A stretch of DNA of 64,000 bases from Roseiarcus sp963783175 (lineage in GTDB: Bacteria; Pseudomonadota; Alphaproteobacteria; Rhizobiales; Beijerinckiaceae), in the NCBI GenBank assembly GCA_963783175.1, contig CAWANG010000016.1, positions 152,173 to 216,172 of the forward strand, given 5' to 3'. Of this stretch, positions 17,785 to 28,145 are shown piece after piece; positions within the stretch are counted from its first letter, which is position 1; each line of letters begins with the position of its first letter. The notes under the pieces were generated by a model. That model saw only the letters and a list, made by a program, of their open reading frames with translations. It was not told the origin of the DNA and searched no databases. Position numbers and translations under genes: made by a program.

Positions 17785-20448
17785 ATGGATGACCGAGTCT
17801 TAGACCAATCCGACGAGACCGACGAATGGCTTGACGCGCTCGATTCGGTCGAGGCCTTCGAGGGCATTGGCAAGGTCGATGAAATCCTCGATTCGCTGGT
17901 CGCCGCCGCCCGGCGCAAGGGCGCCAAGCTGCCCTTCGCCGCCAACACCGCCTATGTCAACACCATCCCGCCCGAGGAGCAGCCGCTCCACCCGGGCAAC
18001 CGCAAGATCGAGCAGCTCATCCGCCGCTACGTGCGCTGGAACGCGGCCGCGATCGTGGTCAAGGCCAACAAGGAGTCCTCGGAGCTTGGCGGCCATATTG
18101 CGAGCTTCCAGTCGGCTGCGACGCTGTACGACACCGGCTTCATGCATTTCTGGCATGCCTGCAACGAGACGCATGGCGGCGACCTGATCTATTTCCAGGG
18201 CCATAGCTCGCCGGGAATTTACGCCCGCGCTTTCATCGAGGATCGTCTCAGCGAGGAGCAGCTGGTCAACTTCCGCCAGGAGGTCGGCCGCAAGGGGCTA
18301 TCCTCTTACCCTCATCCCTGGCTGATGCCGGAGTTCTGGCAGTTCCCGACCGTGTCGATGGGCCTCGGACCCTTGATGGCGATCTATCAGGCCCGGTTCC
18401 TGCGCTACCTGCATTGCCGCGGCCTCGCGGACACCGCGCCGCGCAAGGTCTGGGTCTTCTGCGGCGACGGCGAAATGGATGAGCCGGAATCGCTCGGCGC
18501 GATCTCGCTCGCCGGGCGCGAGAAACTCGACAATCTCGTCTTCGTCATCAACTGCAACCTGCAGCGTCTCGATGGGCCGGTGCGCGGCAACGGCAAGATC
18601 GTGCAGGAGCTCGAGGCCGATTTCCGCGGCGCGGGCTGGAACGTGATCAAATGCCTGTGGGGGTCGGGGTGGGACCAATTGCTGGCCAAGGATACGGCCG
18701 GCAAGCTGCGCCAGTTGATGGAGGAATGCGTCGACGGCGAATACCAGGACTTCAAGTCGAAGGACGGCGCCTATATCCGCAAGCATTTCTTCGGCCGCTA
18801 TCCCGAGACGGCGGCGATGGTCGAGGACTGGACCGACGCGGAGATCTGGGCGCTGACCCGGGGCGGGCATGACCCGGTCAAGGTCTATGCCGCCTACAAG
18901 GCGGCGGTCGAGCACAGGGGCCAGCCGACCGTCATTCTCGCCAAGACGGTCAAGGGCTACGGCATGGGGGCGGCCGGCGAAGGACAGATGATCGCCCATC
19001 AGGCCAAGAAGCTCGGCCACGACGCGCTCAAGGCATTCCGCGACCGGTTCCAAATCCCGGTTACAGACGAAGAACTCGACAAGGTCCCGTTCCTGCGCTT
19101 CGCCGAGAACAGCGAAGAGATGACTTACCTGCGCGGGCGGCGCGCGGCGCTTGGCGGCTCTCTGCCGGCGCGGCGGCGCAAGAGCGAACCGCTCCCTGTC
19201 CCGCCCCTTTCCGCTTTCGACGCGGTGTTGAAAGCAACCGCTGAGGGACGGGAAATTTCGACCACCATGGCCTTCGTCCGGGTCCTGACCACTCTCTTGC
19301 GCGACAAGGATATCGGCCCGCATGTGGTTCCGATCGTCCCCGACGAAAGCCGGACCTTCGGCATGGAGGGGCTGTTTCGGCAGGTCGGCATCTTCAGCCA
19401 GGTCGGCCAGCTGTATCGGCCGCAGGACGCCGATCAGCTCATGTATTACCGCGAAGATCCCAAGGGACAGATCCTCCAGGAAGGGATCAACGAGCCGGGG
19501 GCGATGGCCTCTTTCATCGCAGCCGGCACCTCCTATTCGACCTCAAACGTGCCGATGATACCGTTCTACATCTATTATTCGATGTTCGGGTTCCAGCGGG
19601 TCGGCGATCTCGCCTGGGCGGCGGGCGACATGCGGACGCGCGGCTTCCTGATCGGCGGCACTTCCGGACGCACGACCCTGAATGGGGAGGGTCTGCAGCA
19701 CGAGGACGGCCACAGCCACGTTCTCGCGTCGACCATTCCGAATTGCGTCACCTACGACCCGACTTACGCCTACGAACTCGCGGTGATCATCCACGCCGGC
19801 CTGAAGCGGATGCTCGTCGATCAGGACGACGTCTATTATTACATCACCACCTTGAACGAGAATTACGCCCATCCGGCGATGCCGGAAGGGGCGGAAGAGG
19901 GGATCCTCAGCGGCGCTTACAAGCTGCGCGAGGTCAAGGCTGACCGGCCCGGATTGCAGGTGCGTCTGCTCGGCGCTGGCGCGATCCTGCGCGAGGTCGA
20001 GGCGGCGGCCGACATGCTTGCCGGCGAGCACGGCGTAAGCAGCGAAATCTGGAGCGTGACGAGCTTCACCGAACTGCGCCGGCAGGGGCTCGACATCGAA
20101 CGGTGGAACCTCTTGCATCCGGAATCCGACCCCAAGGTTCCATTCATCACTCGAGCATTGTCGCGCGGAAAGGGGCCGGTCATCGCGTCGACCGATTACA
20201 TGAAGGTGGTCGCGGACGGAATTCGCCCCTATGTGCCCGCGCGCTACAAAGTCCTTGGAACCGACGGGTTCGGGCGCTCCGATTATCGCCGCCGATTGCG
20301 CTCGTTCTTCGAGATCGACCGCTATCACGTCACAGTCGCGAGCCTGAAGGCGCTGGCGGACGATCAGTTGTTGCCGACCCGGCGCGTTGCCGAGGCGATC
20401 GCGAAATACGGCATCGACCCGGAGGGGCCGAATCCGGCGCGAAGCTGA
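17785..20448 (+). CDS. aceE: Pyruvate dehydrogenase E1, homodimeric type
   Basis: Thiamine-diphosphate E1 that decarboxylates pyruvate and acetylates the lipoyl groups of AceF. 887 residues, the length of the single-chain AceE class rather than the alpha/beta class. The ThDP motif is GDGEMDEPESLGAI ending with INCNLQRLDGPV, near residues 232-275. Other family blocks are FQGHSSPGIYARAF, KTVKGYGMG, and SYSTSNVPMIPFYIYYSMFGFQR in the second half. First gene of an operon with aceF and lpd. Confidence 0.96.
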   Translation: MDDRVLDQSDETDEWLDALDSVEAFEGIGKVDEILDSLVAAARRKGAKLPFAANTAYVNTIPPEEQPLHPGNRKIEQLIRRYVRWNAAAIVVKANKESSELGGHIASFQSAATLYDTGFMHFWHACNETHGGDLIYFQGHSSPGIYARAFIEDRLSEEQLVNFRQEVGRKGLSSYPHPWLMPEFWQFPTVSMGLGPLMAIYQARFLRYLHCRGLADTAPRKVWVFCGDGEMDEPESLGAISLAGREKLDNLVFVINCNLQRLDGPVRGNGKIVQELEADFRGAGWNVIKCLWGSGWDQLLAKDTAGKLRQLMEECVDGEYQDFKSKDGAYIRKHFFGRYPETAAMVEDWTDAEIWALTRGGHDPVKVYAAYKAAVEHRGQPTVILAKTVKGYGMGAAGEGQMIAHQAKKLGHDALKAFRDRFQIPVTDEELDKVPFLRFAENSEEMTYLRGRRAALGGSLPARRRKSEPLPVPPLSAFDAVLKATAEGREISTTMAFVRVLTTLLRDKDIGPHVVPIVPDESRTFGMEGLFRQVGIFSQVGQLYRPQDADQLMYYREDPKGQILQEGINEPGAMASFIAAGTSYSTSNVPMIPFYIYYSMFGFQRVGDLAWAAGDMRTRGFLIGGTSGRTTLNGEGLQHEDGHSHVLASTIPNCVTYDPTYAYELAVIIHAGLKRMLVDQDDVYYYITTLNENYAHPAMPEGAEEGILSGAYKLREVKADRPGLQVRLLGAGAILREVEAAADMLAGEHGVSSEIWSVTSFTELRRQGLDIERWNLLHPESDPKVPFITRALSRGKGPVIASTDYMKVVADGIRPYVPARYKVLGTDGFGRSDYRRRLRSFFEIDRYHVTVASLKALADDQLLPTRRVAEAIAKYGIDPEGPNPARS

Positions 20449-20492
20449 CAGTTCGCCGTCCCCATTCAATCTTGTCGTTGAGGAGAGCGCCG

Positions 20493-22166
20493 GTGGCGAA
20501 AATCGACGTGAACGTTCCCGATATCGGCGACTTCAAGGATGTTCCGGTCATCGAGGTCCTGGTGAAACCGGGCGACGTCGTGAAAGCCGAGCAGCCGCTG
20601 GTGACGCTCGAGTCCGACAAGGCGACGATGGACGTGCCGTCGCCGATCGCGGGCGCTGTCGCTGAAGTCGCCGCGAAAGTCGGCGACAAGGTGTCGATGG
20701 GCGTCCTCATAGCGCGCATCGAAACCGCGGCGGCCGAGGCGCCGCGGGCCGCCCCCGCCAAGGCCGCCGCGTCTGCGGCCCCGGCCAAGTCCGCCGCGTC
20801 TGCGGCCCCCGCCAAGGCCGCCGCGCCGGGTAAAGCCGCCGCCGCGCCCGCGCCCGCCAAGGCGGCGACGATCGACATCACCGTCCCCGACATCGGCGAC
20901 TTCAAGGACGTGCCAGTCATCGAAGTCCTGGTGAAGGCGGGCGACACCGTCGAGGCCGAGCAGCCGCTGGTGACGCTCGAATCCGACAAGGCGACGATGG
21001 ACGTGCCGTCGCCGGCCGCCGGCAAGATCGCGCAGATGGTCGCCAAGGTCGGCGACAAAGTGTCGATGGGCTCACTGATCGCGAAACTCGACGCGGGCGG
21101 ACCGGCCGCGCCAATCCCGTCGAATCAGGAGGACGAGGCGGACGCGAAGGAGGAGGAAGACGCCGCCGAAGCCCCCGAAACTTCGCCCGTTGCGCCAAGG
21201 GACCTGCCGCCTGCTCTCAGCCCGACCGCGCCCGCCGCGGGACCCGCGACGGCCGACTTTTCAGGCGTCTTCGCCGGGCCCGCGGTCCGACGGCTGGCGC
21301 GGGAGCTCGACCTTGACCTCAATACAATCAAGGGCACCGGAGAGAAGGGCCGGATCACGCGCGAGGATGTCAAAGCCGCATTGTCGGGCGGGGGCGCGGG
21401 CGGCGCGCCCGTCGTGGGCGGCGCTCTGCCGGCGATTCCGGCGGTCGACTTCGCCAAATTCGGGCCGATCGAGACCGTTCCGCTGTCGCGCATCAAGCGC
21501 ATCTCGGGCCCGCGCCTGCATGCATCGTGGGTAAATGTGCCCCATGTCACCCATTGCGACGAGGCAGACATCACCGACCTCGACGCCTTCCGGCGATCGC
21601 TCGACGAGGACGCGAAGAAAGACAAAGCAAAGCCTTACCGCGTATCGTTGCTGCCGCTGCTCATGCGGGCCGCGGTCGCGACGCTCAAAGCTTTCCCGAC
21701 CTTCAACGCCGCGCTAAGCCCCGCGGGCGACTCTCTGATATTGCGTCGTTATTGGCACATCGGCGTCGCCGTCGATACTCCCGACGGCCTGGTGGTTGCA
21801 GTCATCAAGGACGTCGATCAGAAGGGCGTCATCGAGCTTGCCCGGGAGCTTGGCGCCCTTTCGGAGAAGGCGCGCGCGGGCAAGCTCGCGCCCGCGGAGA
21901 TGCAGGGCGCGACCTTCACCATTTCTTCGCTCGGCGGGATTGGCGGGACGGCGTTCTCACCGATCGTGAATGCGCCCGAGGTGGCCATTCTCGGCGTGGT
22001 CCGTTCAAAGATGGCCCCGGTGTGGGACGGGAAGGCTTTTCAGCCGCGTCTGATGCTGCCGCTTTGCCTCTCTTATGATCATCGCGTCATCGACGGCGCC
22101 GCGGCTGCGCGCTTCATGCGCCGTCTTGCGGAAGTCGTCGAAGACATGCGTCGCGTCATTCTGTGA
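20493..22166 (+). CDS. aceF: Pyruvate dehydrogenase E2, dihydrolipoyl acetyltransferase
   Basis: Core of the pyruvate dehydrogenase complex, transferring acetyl from lipoyl to CoA. 557 residues from a GTG at 20493 preceded by AGGAGA. Two lipoyl domains each carry ESDKATMDVPSP, with lipoyl lysines at about 43 and 166, joined by an Ala/Pro/Lys-rich linker. A peripheral E3/E1-binding domain follows near 255-290 (VRRLARELDLDLNTIKGTG), then the catalytic domain with SYDHRVIDGAAAARF near the end. The two lipoyl domains are almost identical to each other, showing internal duplication. lpd follows 30 bases later. Confidence 0.96.
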   Translation: MAKIDVNVPDIGDFKDVPVIEVLVKPGDVVKAEQPLVTLESDKATMDVPSPIAGAVAEVAAKVGDKVSMGVLIARIETAAAEAPRAAPAKAAASAAPAKSAASAAPAKAAAPGKAAAAPAPAKAATIDITVPDIGDFKDVPVIEVLVKAGDTVEAEQPLVTLESDKATMDVPSPAAGKIAQMVAKVGDKVSMGSLIAKLDAGGPAAPIPSNQEDEADAKEEEDAAEAPETSPVAPRDLPPALSPTAPAAGPATADFSGVFAGPAVRRLARELDLDLNTIKGTGEKGRITREDVKAALSGGGAGGAPVVGGALPAIPAVDFAKFGPIETVPLSRIKRISGPRLHASWVNVPHVTHCDEADITDLDAFRRSLDEDAKKDKAKPYRVSLLPLLMRAAVATLKAFPTFNAALSPAGDSLILRRYWHIGVAVDTPDGLVVAVIKDVDQKGVIELARELGALSEKARAGKLAPAEMQGATFTISSLGGIGGTAFSPIVNAPEVAILGVVRSKMAPVWDGKAFQPRLMLPLCLSYDHRVIDGAAAARFMRRLAEVVEDMRRVIL

Positions 22167-22196
22167 TTGCGGCCGAATAGCGGGGGATAAGCGGCC

Positions 22197-23954
22197 ATGG
22201 CCAAGGAAATCAGGCTTCCCGATATCGGCGACTTCAAGGATGTGCCGGTCATCGAGGTCCAGATCGCGCCCGGAAAAAGCGTCCGCAAGGAAGACACGAT
22301 CCTGACGCTTGAGAGCGACAAGGCGACGATGGACGTGCCGGCGCCCGAAGATGGGGTGATCGGCGAGGTTCGCGTCAAGGTCGGCGACAAGGTCAGCGAG
22401 GGCGCGTTGCTGGCGACCTACGCCGAGGGCGGAGAAGCGAAGCCGGCCGGCGCCGTTGCGTCGCCTGCCGCCGCTCCATCGCCGCCGGGCCCGGCTGCGC
22501 CCCCTGTCGCTGCTCCGGCGCCCGCGCAGGCCGCTCCTGCCGACTTCGAGACCGACATCCTGGTCCTTGGCGCCGGTCCTGGCGGCTACACTGCCGCCTT
22601 CCGCGCCGCCGATCTCGGGCGGAATGTCGTGCTGGTCGATGCCCGGCCGACGCTCGGCGGTGTCTGCCTCAACGTCGGTTGCATCCCGTCGAAGGCGCTT
22701 CTGCATGTGGCCAAGACCATTGACGAGGCCGCCGCCTTGGGCGCGCATGGGGTCAAATTCAGCCCGCCGTCCCTCGATCCTGCCGCCATTCGCGCCTGGA
22801 AGGACGGGGTGGTCAAACGCCTGACGAGCGGCCTGACCGGCCTTGCGAAGCAGCGCAAAGTGAGGGTGGTGACCGGCGAAGGCAAGTTCACTTCGGCTAA
22901 CACTCTGCATGTCGAAACAGCGGACGGCTCACGGGTCGTGCGCTTCGAGAGCGCGATCATCGCTGCCGGCTCCGAACCCGTCGCGCCCGGGTTCATCCCC
23001 TCCAATTCGCGCATCTGGGATTCAACCTCGGCGCTCGAGACGAGCTTCATCCCCAAGCGCATGCTGGTCCTCGGCGGCGGCATCATCGGACTGGAGATGG
23101 CGACGGTCTATTATTCGCTCGGCGCCGGCGTCACGGTGATCGAGATGATGGATCAGTTGATGCCGGGCGCCGACCCGGACATCGTTGCGCCGCTGGCCAA
23201 GCGCATTGCCAAGCTCTACGACAAGATCCTCTTGAAGACGAAAGTGACGGCCGTCAGCGCGGAGCCGGACGAACTCAAGGTCTCGTTCGAAGGCCCGGAT
23301 GGTCCGAAGACGGAGACCTTCGACGCGATGCTTGTCTCGGTCGGGCGACGTCCCAACGGCAAGCGCATCGGCGCGGAGGCGGCGGGCGTGGCGGTCGACG
23401 AACGCGGCTTCATCGCGGTCGACCGGCAGATGCGAACAAACGTGCCCCACATCTTCGCCATCGGCGACATCGTCGGCCAGCCGATGCTCGCGCATAAGGC
23501 CTCGCACGAGGCCAAGGTCGCGGCGGAGGTCGCGAGCGGTCACAAATCCTCGTTTGACGCCAAGGCGATCCCATCGGTCGCTTACACCGATCCTGAGGTC
23601 GCCTGGGCGGGCCTGACGGAGACGGAAGCCAAGGCCAAGGGGGTCAAGTACGGCAAGGCGGTGTTCCCGTGGGCCGCGAGCGGCCGGTCGCTGTCGCTCG
23701 GCCGCGATGAGGGCCTGACCAAGACCTTGTGGGACGAGGAGACCCAGCGCCTGATCGGCTGCGGCATCGTCGGGCCCAACGCCGGCGACCTCATCTCGGA
23801 AGCGGCGCTGGCGATCGAAATGGGCACCGAAGCCGAAGACGTCGGCCTCACCATTCATCCCCACCCGACCCTATCCGAGACCTTCGCCATGTCGGCCGAA
23901 GCCTTCGCCGGGACGCTGACCGACCTCTACATGCCGAAGAAAAAGAAGGCCTAG
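22197..23954 (+). CDS. lpdA: Dihydrolipoyl dehydrogenase (E3) with N-terminal lipoyl domain
   Basis: FAD enzyme that reoxidises dihydrolipoyl groups of AceF with NAD. 585 residues, about 110 longer than a plain E3 because it carries its own lipoyl domain (LESDKATMDVPAP, Lys42) and a Pro/Ala linker. The E3 part starts near residue 117 with DILVLGAGPGGYTAA, has the redox pair GGVCLNVGCIPSK (Cys157, Cys162), the NAD motif LGGGIIGLEMA and the C-terminal HPHPTLSE with the catalytic His. It is the only E3 in the window and could also serve the E1/E2 cluster at 35.6 kb. Confidence 0.95.
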   Translation: MAKEIRLPDIGDFKDVPVIEVQIAPGKSVRKEDTILTLESDKATMDVPAPEDGVIGEVRVKVGDKVSEGALLATYAEGGEAKPAGAVASPAAAPSPPGPAAPPVAAPAPAQAAPADFETDILVLGAGPGGYTAAFRAADLGRNVVLVDARPTLGGVCLNVGCIPSKALLHVAKTIDEAAALGAHGVKFSPPSLDPAAIRAWKDGVVKRLTSGLTGLAKQRKVRVVTGEGKFTSANTLHVETADGSRVVRFESAIIAAGSEPVAPGFIPSNSRIWDSTSALETSFIPKRMLVLGGGIIGLEMATVYYSLGAGVTVIEMMDQLMPGADPDIVAPLAKRIAKLYDKILLKTKVTAVSAEPDELKVSFEGPDGPKTETFDAMLVSVGRRPNGKRIGAEAAGVAVDERGFIAVDRQMRTNVPHIFAIGDIVGQPMLAHKASHEAKVAAEVASGHKSSFDAKAIPSVAYTDPEVAWAGLTETEAKAKGVKYGKAVFPWAASGRSLSLGRDEGLTKTLWDEETQRLIGCGIVGPNAGDLISEAALAIEMGTEAEDVGLTIHPHPTLSETFAMSAEAFAGTLTDLYMPKKKKA

Positions 23955-23988
23955 GGCGTCCGGCAGAGTCCGCGAGGGAGGCTCGCCC

Positions 23989-24861
23989 GTGAGGGTCTTC
24001 TTCCTCGGTGTCGGATATTGCGCCCGGCGGCTGATTGCACGCGAACGCTTGATCGAGGCGAGGGGAACGGCGCGGACGGCCGCGCGCGTCGCTGCATTGC
24101 AGGACGAGGGCGTCGAAGCTTATGCCTTTGACGGCGCGCAAGCGGACTCGGGGCTGGAGCGGGCGCTTGAGAAGACGGAGGCGATCGTCGTCTCCATTCC
24201 GCCGCGGGACGGGAGCGAGCCCGCGGTCACGCGCTTGGCGGCCGCCATTGCGGATGCGCCGGACCTGCGGCGGGTTCTCTACTATTCGACCATTGGCGTT
24301 TATGGCGACTATGGCGGCGGCTGGGTCGACGAGACGAGCGCGGCCTTGACCCGGACAGCGCGGGGGCTTGCGCGGCTCGAGGACGAGGCGCGGTGGACGG
24401 CGGCGGCCCGGGCGCGGGGAGCCGAAGCGGACATCCTGCGCCTTGCCGGGATCTACGGGCCCGGCCGCAATGCGCTCGTCAATCTGCGCCAGGGCCGGGC
24501 GCGTCGGGTCGTCAAGCCGGGGCAGGTGTTCAACCGCGCCCATGTCGACGACATCGCCGAACTCACGCGCCTCGTGCTCACGCGCGGGCTCGAGGGCCAG
24601 GTCTGGAACGTCGCCGACGAGGAGCCGGCCCCGCCGCAGGATGTCATCGCCTATGCGGCGGCGATCCTCGGCCTGCCGCCGCCGCCCGAGGAGCGGTTCG
24701 AGGATGCTCGGCTCTCGCCGATGGCGGCTGAATTCTATGCGGACAACAAGCGGGTCTCGATCGCCAAGGCGAAGGCCCTGTTGGGATTTGCCCCTACCTA
24801 TCCGACCTATCGCGAGGGCCTGAAAGCGCTGGCAGAGGCCGGAAACGGGCAGGGCCCATGA
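23989..24861 (+). CDS. NAD-dependent epimerase/dehydratase-like SDR
   Basis: 290 residues from a GTG with GGGAG upstream. The N-terminal FFLGVGYCARRL is a Rossmann glycine motif of atypical spacing (GxGYxxR), as in YeeZ-like extended SDRs. YYSTIGVYGDYGG gives the Ser/Tyr region and RLAGIYGPGRNAL follows. The substrate is unknown. It starts 35 bases after lpd and may be co-transcribed with the dehydrogenase operon, though there is no obvious functional link. Confidence 0.85.
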   Translation: MRVFFLGVGYCARRLIARERLIEARGTARTAARVAALQDEGVEAYAFDGAQADSGLERALEKTEAIVVSIPPRDGSEPAVTRLAAAIADAPDLRRVLYYSTIGVYGDYGGGWVDETSAALTRTARGLARLEDEARWTAAARARGAEADILRLAGIYGPGRNALVNLRQGRARRVVKPGQVFNRAHVDDIAELTRLVLTRGLEGQVWNVADEEPAPPQDVIAYAAAILGLPPPPEERFEDARLSPMAAEFYADNKRVSIAKAKALLGFAPTYPTYREGLKALAEAGNGQGP

Positions 24862-25048
24862 ACAGAGAAATGCAACAATGTCTTGCGATATTCAGAAAGA
24901 CCGGCTATCGTGCCTGGTGTTGCCGGATCGCGATTGGCGTCTGGGCGAGCCGGGAGGCGCGCAGAAACCAGTCCATTTTTAATTCGATGGAGAATCGTTT
25001 GAAATCGCGGATAATCTATTGAAAAATCACAATTCGCGGAAGAAAATT
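24862..25048. other. AT-rich intergenic stretch
   Basis: No convincing gene. A 54-codon open frame overlaps the end of the SDR gene (24858-25022) but has no family resemblance. The downstream part is unusually A/T rich for this genome and runs into a 21-bp repeat array. Confidence 0.4.
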
Positions 25049-25132
25049 GTTTGGATTTTACTTCCCTTTCCTTTGAATATCCTTCCGGAGATTTTGCATT
25101 TCCTTCCCTCTGTCTTGGAAAAGGCTTCCTCC
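25049..25132. repeat. 21-bp tandem repeat array, four degenerate units
   Basis: Four 21-base units (25049, 25070, 25091, 25112), each with a T-rich first half and CTTCC in the second half, for example TTTGGATTTTACTTCCC and ATTTTGCATTTCCTTCCC. The plus frame gives heptapeptides of the DFxFPS kind. It lies just beyond the stop of the convergent MFS gene. It resembles the reverse complement of the array at 48538. Confidence 0.6.
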
Positions 25133-25148
25133 GCCCGCCTCTCGAGGT

Positions 25149-26750
25149 TCAGTGCGCCGCGGGGGCAGCGCCTCCGAGCTTGACCTTGCGCAGGCTCAGC
25201 GCAAGCGGCACTGCGGCGAGCGAAAGCAGCGTCAGCACCCAGAAGACGTCCATGTAAGCAAGGTAGGACGATTGCGCCTGGACCTGCTGGCCGATCCAGC
25301 CGACGGCCTGCTGCTTCGCCTCGGGAAGCAAACTGCCCTGCGCGAGAAAATATTCCGTCGCCCGTTGCAGCGTGTCCTGATACTGCTGGCTCGACGGAAT
25401 CGCGTGCTCGATGAGCCGGCTTTGATGGAACTGCTCACGGTGCTGGAGCACGTTGGAGGCGAGTGAGACGCCGATCGAGCCGCCAGTGTTGCGCGCCGCA
25501 TTGATGAGGGCCGACGCCATGTCGACCCGGTTTGCCGGGATCCCATCATACGACGCCGTGATGATCGGGATGAAGATCAGCGGCAGTCCGATCCCAAGCG
25601 CCATGCGCGTGCGCGCCAAAAACCAGAAGTCGAGATCGGCGTACACATTGGTGAGCTGATACATCGAGATCGCCGCGAAAATCGCGCCGGTCATGATCAG
25701 GTATTTTGGCTGGATCCGGCCCGACAGATTGCCGACAGCGAACATCATCACCAAGGTGACGAGGCCGCCCGGAGAGAGAACGAGACCGGCCCAGGTCGCG
25801 GTATAGCCGAAGTCCGTTTGCACCAGGAGCGGCAAGAATTGGGTGGTTGCATAGAGGATCGCGCCGGTCGCCGCCATCACCAGGAAGCAGGCGCCAAACT
25901 GTCGGGACCCCACCATCCTCACGTCGATCATCGGATCACGCCTGGACATTTCCCAAGGGATCATCAGCACGAATGCAATGGCGCAAATGAACGTGAACGT
26001 GAGGATGAAGTTTGAGCCAAACCAGTCGTCCTCGAGGCCGCGGTCGAGCACGATCTCTAGCGCGCCGAGGAAAGTCGCAACCAAGAGAAAGCCGATGAAA
26101 TCGAACCCGGCGGACCGCATCTGTCCGGGTTTGTCCGCAGGCAGAAGGAGGGCGATCAGCGCGATCGTGGCGAGGCCGACCGGCCCGTTGATCAGGAAGC
26201 ACCAGCGCCAGCTGAGATTGTCCGCGAGCCAGCCGCCGAGCGTCGGGCCGACCACCGGCGCAACAACCACCGCGACGCCGAACAGCGCGAAGGCCTGCCC
26301 GCGCTTCGCCGGCGGAAACGAATCCGCCAGGATCGATTGCGAGACCGGCACCATGCCGCCTCCGGCGAGGCCCTGCAGGATTCGGAACAAGAGGAGCGCG
26401 TCGAGATTCCACGCCTGCGCGCAGAGGAGAGAACTTATGCTGAAGAGCCCAAGGCAGATGAGGAAGAAGGTCTTGCGGCCGAGCCGCCTGGCGAGGAACG
26501 GGCTCGCGGTCAGGCTGACGGCGTTGGCGACGAGATAAGTCGTGACGACCCACGAGGCTTCGTCATCGCTGACCCCCATGCCGCCGGCGATGTAGGGCAG
26601 GACCACGTTGGCGATCGTGGTGTCGAGCACCTCCATGAAGGCTGCGAGCGCGACCAGGACGGCGATCGCCCAGGGGCTCGCCGACGCTGCGCTGCTCGCC
26701 CCGGGAGCGCCGGCCTGCGCGCCCGCGTCGCTCACACCCGCCCCCGCCAT
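25149..26750 (-). CDS. Second DHA2-family MFS transporter, EmrB type
   Basis: 533 residues with about 14 transmembrane helices. LDTTIANVVLPYIAGGMGVS near residue 45, then FLARRLGRKTFF (motif A) and PVSQSILADSFPPAKRGQ mark the DHA2/EmrB class. It overlaps the upstream HlyD-type gene by 19 bases and so forms a second EmrAB-type pump, paralogous but not closely similar to the one at 12.7 kb. The TetR gene divergent to this pair is the likely regulator. Confidence 0.93.
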   Translation of the reverse strand: MAGAGVSDAGAQAGAPGASSAASASPWAIAVLVALAAFMEVLDTTIANVVLPYIAGGMGVSDDEASWVVTTYLVANAVSLTASPFLARRLGRKTFFLICLGLFSISSLLCAQAWNLDALLLFRILQGLAGGGMVPVSQSILADSFPPAKRGQAFALFGVAVVVAPVVGPTLGGWLADNLSWRWCFLINGPVGLATIALIALLLPADKPGQMRSAGFDFIGFLLVATFLGALEIVLDRGLEDDWFGSNFILTFTFICAIAFVLMIPWEMSRRDPMIDVRMVGSRQFGACFLVMAATGAILYATTQFLPLLVQTDFGYTATWAGLVLSPGGLVTLVMMFAVGNLSGRIQPKYLIMTGAIFAAISMYQLTNVYADLDFWFLARTRMALGIGLPLIFIPIITASYDGIPANRVDMASALINAARNTGGSIGVSLASNVLQHREQFHQSRLIEHAIPSSQQYQDTLQRATEYFLAQGSLLPEAKQQAVGWIGQQVQAQSSYLAYMDVFWVLTLLSLAAVPLALSLRKVKLGGAAPAAH

Positions 26751-28106
26751 TGCTCTACGCGGGCCTTCAGCCGCTCATAGAGGGAGGGCGACGGATCGAC
26801 CCGCACGGTCGGGACGACCGACATGCCGGGGCCCAGCGCCACATCGGCCGGCGGATTGTCGAGGATGATCTTGACCGGCACGCGCTGGACGATCTTGACA
26901 TAGTTGCCGGTGGCGTTTTCGGGCGGCAGCAGCGAGAAGGCCGGGCCCGAGCCGGACTGGACGCTATCGAGATGGCCATGGAAGTCGCGTTCCGGGTAAG
27001 CGTCGATCTCGATGTCGACCGGCTGCCCCGGCCGCATGCGGTCGAGCTGGGTCTCCTTATAGTTCGCGACGACCCAGATCTCATCGGGCACGAACATGGT
27101 CAGATTCGTGCCCGCCTGGGCATATTGCCCGACGGCGCCGGTGAGGTTGACGACGCGGCCCGGCTGGTCGGCGATGACGGTCGTATAGGAGAGGTTGAGC
27201 TGAGCTTGGTCGCGTTGGGCCTGCGCTTGCGCGAGGGTCGCCTCCGCCGACGCGCGCTGCGCCCTCAGCGTGTCGATTTGCCGCTGCGCCACTTTGAGCG
27301 TCGCTTGCGCGCTGTCGACAGCGGCCTGCTGGGCCTTGAGATTCTGGACGTCGACCGTGCCCTGCTGAGCCGTCGCCCAACCCTGATTGACGAGCGGCTT
27401 GTCGCGTCCCCAGGTGACCTTCGTGAGTTCCAGGTTGGCTTGTGCCTGGCTCACCTGCGCCTCAGCGGCAGCGATCTGCGCGTCTTGCGTAGCGATCTGC
27501 GTGTCGATGTTGCGGATGCCCGCTTCCCCTCCGCTGACTTGGGCCTCGGCCTGCGCGAGCGCCACGCGGTAATCGCGCTGGTCGATCTGGGCGACCATGC
27601 CGCCCTTGTCGAGATGCTGATTGTCGGTGACCGGAACCGCCGTGACGTAGCCCGCGACCTTGGGCGCGATCGCGAATTGGCGCGCCGCGATGAAGGCGTC
27701 GTCAGTCGAACTCGAAATGCGAGGTATGATCCCAGTAGAGGTATCCAGCCGCCACCGCGAGCAAGAGCGCCACGAGGCCCACAACCGCCAGGAATGGATG
27801 CCGGCGTAGCCAGCCCTTGCGCGGTTTTTCGCTGGACTTTTCCCCTTCCGCGTCCGCCTTCTGGCCGGGTTCGGCTTCCTTCTCGCCCGGCTTGCTGGGG
27901 CGCTCGGTCTTCTCGGCCGGCTCCGCCGGACGCTCGGTCGCCGGCGGCGCCTCGCGCGCCGGAGCGCGCAAGACGATGATGTCCCGCCGCGGGCTAGCCG
28001 ATGTCGAACCTCGAGCCTCGCCGGGCGAGCCCTCGTCCCAATCCGCTTCGGACGCGGGCGCGTCCTTGAACATCGGCTGGCCTCGGTCCCGATTCCTGCG
28101 CGCCAT
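26732..28106 (-). CDS. Second EmrA-type membrane fusion protein, frameshifted
   Basis: The start at 28106 has GGAGAG eight bases upstream. An acidic/proline-rich N terminus leads to one transmembrane helix (HPFLAVVGLVALLLAVAAGY) and then YWDHTSHFE, where the frame breaks. The next frame continues STDDAFIAARQFAIAPKVAG, exactly what an EmrA protein has at that point. One extra T at 27710 explains it. The rest has a long helical hairpin rich in Gln/Ala, YTTVIADQPGRV and LPPENATGNYVKIVQRVPV. Corrected length is about 457 residues. Uncorrected, the membrane anchor is lost. Confidence 0.87.
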
Positions 28107-28145
28107 GGCCGGATCTCTCCAACGTGCGGCCCCCGAGCGAGCTAA

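Noticed and set aside
24858..25022. 54-codon open frame overlapping the SDR stop
   Set aside because: ATGA overlap is attractive, but the peptide has no family pattern and lies at the edge of AT-rich repeat DNA.
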